Shown here piece after piece: positions 62,325 through 64,000 of a DNA stretch of 64,000 bases (positions are counted from its first letter, which is position 1; each line of letters opens with the position of its first letter). A program made the translations under genes and the position numbers. The DNA lies in assembly GCA_018266215.1 (NCBI GenBank), contig JAFEAV010000002.1, positions 141,337 through 205,336 on the forward strand, written 5' to 3'. A model generated the notes under the pieces. That model was not told where the DNA came from. It searched no databases and saw only the letters and a program-made list of their open reading frames with translations. The stretch is from Cyanobacteria bacterium SZAS LIN-3 (GTDB taxonomy: Bacteria; Cyanobacteriota; Vampirovibrionia; Obscuribacterales; Obscuribacteraceae).

Positions 62325-63410
62325 GTGTGTCTGGGAAGCCATTGTCTATCTGAGCCGACTCCTGGTTACGGTGCATTTTCTTTGAATCTTTCCAGAGCCG
62401 TGTCAAGTCCTAGTCTGAAGATTCTATCTAGCGTTGTCCTGCTGCTCTATCCTGTTATGGCTCAGGCGGCGCCGTCCCCTGTTCCAGCCGCCCGAGCGCG
62501 CTTCACACCGCGAGAAGTGCAGGTCTGCCTTTATCGTGCCAGGCATCTGCCTGCTAACGTTGATGAAGCAACCGTGCGCACGTTGTATGACCAGGCCGAG
62601 CGTGCTATGTCCGCTGGTTTCATGGAGCCTGCCCGGGAAATAGTTTCGCTGTTGTTGAAGACCCGCTATCGAACCTGCGAAATGTATTGCTTCCTCGGAG
62701 AGTCCTATTTTGAGGACTATGACATGAAATCGTCGGACAGTACTCTTGCCCGCGAGTACTTTGCCAAGGCGCTGCGCTATTATCCTGACTGCAGCCTTGC
62801 CTGCGTCGATATGGCCTACTATGAGCTTTCGCAGGACAATCTGGAAGAGGCGCTGAAGTTTGCCAATAGGGCGCTCTCGTGCACGCATGTTTATGAGCGG
62901 TCATATCTAGTGCGCAGTAAAGTGCTGTCTGCTCTTAAGCGATATCCGGAGGCGCTTGTCGATATTCAGCGCGCCGAGCAGTTCGGGCCAAAGCGAGTTG
63001 AAATTTACAGGGTCAAAGGCAGTCTGTTAGAGAAGCTCGAGCGTTATGACGAAGCGATTAAGGCTTTTGATCAGGCCTATGCTTTGCTGAAACAGGACTG
63101 GATTGTCTATCAGATAGTCCACTGCCTGGATAAACTGGGCAGGTATAAGGAGGCCATTAATCGTATCGGACTGGCACTGGCACTCAATCCTGATGATGGG
63201 GAGGCTTACCGCGAGCGCGCGGAACTGAAGGTGAAAGCAAAAGATCTGCCGGGCGCCGTTAAAGACCTGACCAGGGCCATTGAGCTTGAACCAACCGCTA
63301 AAACCTATCGCCAGCGGGCTCATGTCTATAGTCTGATGGGCGATAAAAAGAGCGCGGGTAGAGACCTGGCTGAAGCCGACAATATTATTTCTAAAAAAGA
63401 GCCATTTTGA
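62325..63410 (+). CDS. Secreted TPR protein
   Basis: 361 residues from GTG 62325; GTG 62400 is as likely and gives a textbook signal peptide (SSPSLKILSSVVLLLYPVMA, cleaved after AQA). Five to seven tetratricopeptide units: CEMYCFLGESYFEDYDMKSS, LACVDMAYYELSQDNLEEAL, YEEAIKAF-like DEAIKAFDQAYALLKQ and AVKDLTRAIELEPTAKTYRQ. Probably a periplasmic assembly or binding protein. Its stop overlaps the next start by 4 bp, so the two are co-translated. Confidence 0.8.
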   Translation: MCLGSHCLSEPTPGYGAFSLNLSRAVSSPSLKILSSVVLLLYPVMAQAAPSPVPAARARFTPREVQVCLYRARHLPANVDEATVRTLYDQAERAMSAGFMEPAREIVSLLLKTRYRTCEMYCFLGESYFEDYDMKSSDSTLAREYFAKALRYYPDCSLACVDMAYYELSQDNLEEALKFANRALSCTHVYERSYLVRSKVLSALKRYPEALVDIQRAEQFGPKRVEIYRVKGSLLEKLERYDEAIKAFDQAYALLKQDWIVYQIVHCLDKLGRYKEAINRIGLALALNPDDGEAYRERAELKVKAKDLPGAVKDLTRAIELEPTAKTYRQRAHVYSLMGDKKSAGRDLAEADNIISKKEPF

Positions 63411-63958
63411 ATAGAATCATCATAGCGCTGCAGATTGTTTGCCTGGCGACCTGGGCCGCCGTTGTTTATGGCATACTGCATGATCAGGTCACTGTCCGGG
63501 TTTGTCTGGAATATTTTACGGTTGGACATGTTCCCATTTTTGGTGACCAACCTCCCACTATTCTCGCTATCCTATGGGGGACAACAGCCAGCTGGTGGAT
63601 GGGCACTTCTCTCGGCATATTTCTTGCTCTGGCTGCCACTGTGGGGCCGTATCCGGTCTGTCGCCCCGGGATGCTGGTTCGACCCATTCTTACCTTGCTC
63701 ATTGTGATGGCTGTTGCTGCCTGCATTTCCGGCATCTGCGGTTACAACTTGCAAACGCATCACATCCTCAATCTGGCTGAAATCTGGGACCGCGCGTCCT
63801 TGCTTCCTCCGGCCAAGCACGCGGCTTTTATGGCCGATGCTTTCGCGCACGATGCCAGCTATCTGGTCGGATTCTTTGGGGCGCTTTATTTGACCGTCAG
63901 TACCTTTCTTCGGCGCCGCCGGACAAATAAATCGGATCTGCAGGTCGCGGAAACATAA
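63407..63958 (+). CDS. Four-helix integral membrane protein of unknown function
   Basis: 183 residues from TTG overlapping the previous stop. Helices at about 5-24, 50-75, 92-112 and 150-168. The loop after helix 1 has HDQVTVRVCLEYFTVGHVPI, and helix 2 begins WGTTASWWMGTSLGIFLALA; similar sequences occur in other bacteria as conserved unknowns. Basic C-terminus on the cytoplasmic side. Translationally coupled to the secreted TPR protein, so a joint role at the envelope is plausible. Confidence 0.72.
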   Translation: MNRIIIALQIVCLATWAAVVYGILHDQVTVRVCLEYFTVGHVPIFGDQPPTILAILWGTTASWWMGTSLGIFLALAATVGPYPVCRPGMLVRPILTLLIVMAVAACISGICGYNLQTHHILNLAEIWDRASLLPPAKHAAFMADAFAHDASYLVGFFGALYLTVSTFLRRRRTNKSDLQVAET

Positions 63959-64000
63959 TGGCAAAATTGCTCCGGCAAATTCTGCTAATCTAAGAACCTA

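Overview
The window is compact bacterial DNA, moderately GC-rich, with many GTG and TTG starts, frequent short gene overlaps and no phage, IS element, integrase or CRISPR array that I can see. Gene content fits a Gram-negative-type, non-photosynthetic member of the Cyanobacteria/Melainabacteria group, possibly Obscuribacterales. That placement is my inference from overall protein style; no marker gene here settles it. The content includes surface-polysaccharide genes, an alpha-subunit (GlyQ) glycyl-tRNA synthetase, ClpS plus ClpA, a B12-dependent ribonucleotide reductase, many secreted or membrane orphans, and a tRNA gene with no encoded CCA.

Region 1 (1-17.6 kb) is a cell-surface glycan locus. 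It holds the end of a pseudaminic-acid cytidylyltransferase, two GT-C-like membrane proteins with big soluble tails, two GT4 glycosyltransferases, a sugar epimerase, a GtrB-like GT2, a phosphomannomutase/phosphoglucomutase and an ABC-2 polysaccharide-export permease. Running into the permease from upstream is a tight cluster of two paralogous membrane-anchored SGNH-like proteins flanking a lipoprotein. An SbcD-like nuclease follows. Together the set suggests synthesis, lipid-linking, export and possibly acyl modification of a surface polysaccharide containing a nonulosonic acid.

Region 2 (17.6-34.5 kb) is mostly housekeeping: a TrmA/RumA-type RNA methyltransferase, a GNAT acetyltransferase, ribosomal protein L9 with a clear terminator, exonuclease VII (xseA/xseB), imidazolonepropionase, an aldo/keto reductase, a thioredoxin-reductase-like ferredoxin-NADP reductase, NrdJ behind a near-consensus promoter and structured leader, and dCTP deaminase. 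Between them lie orphans: a third SGNH-like paralogue, a degenerate PD-(D/E)XK-like protein, a coiled-coil protein and a histidine-rich membrane protein.

Region 3 (34.5-51.6 kb) has a large orphan protein behind a promoter with tandem direct repeats, a ComEC-like channel lacking the C-terminal hydrolase domain, an orphan AAA+ ATPase, a MoxR-DUF58-transglutaminase operon, glyQ, a secreted phosphodiester glycosidase-like protein, a ROK kinase and a YhcC-type radical SAM protein.

Region 4 (51.6-64 kb) starts with tRNA-Glu. Next comes a protein built from four exact 98-residue-period repeats, each beginning with a MshEN-like (c-di-GMP receptor type) motif; it is translationally coupled to a DUF3592-like membrane protein and followed by a membrane-anchored repeat protein. 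This is the most promising undescribed system in the window. The rest is an EamA transporter, the clpS-clpA-mscS-membrane protein run, a secreted esterase, a secreted TPR protein and a small four-helix membrane protein.
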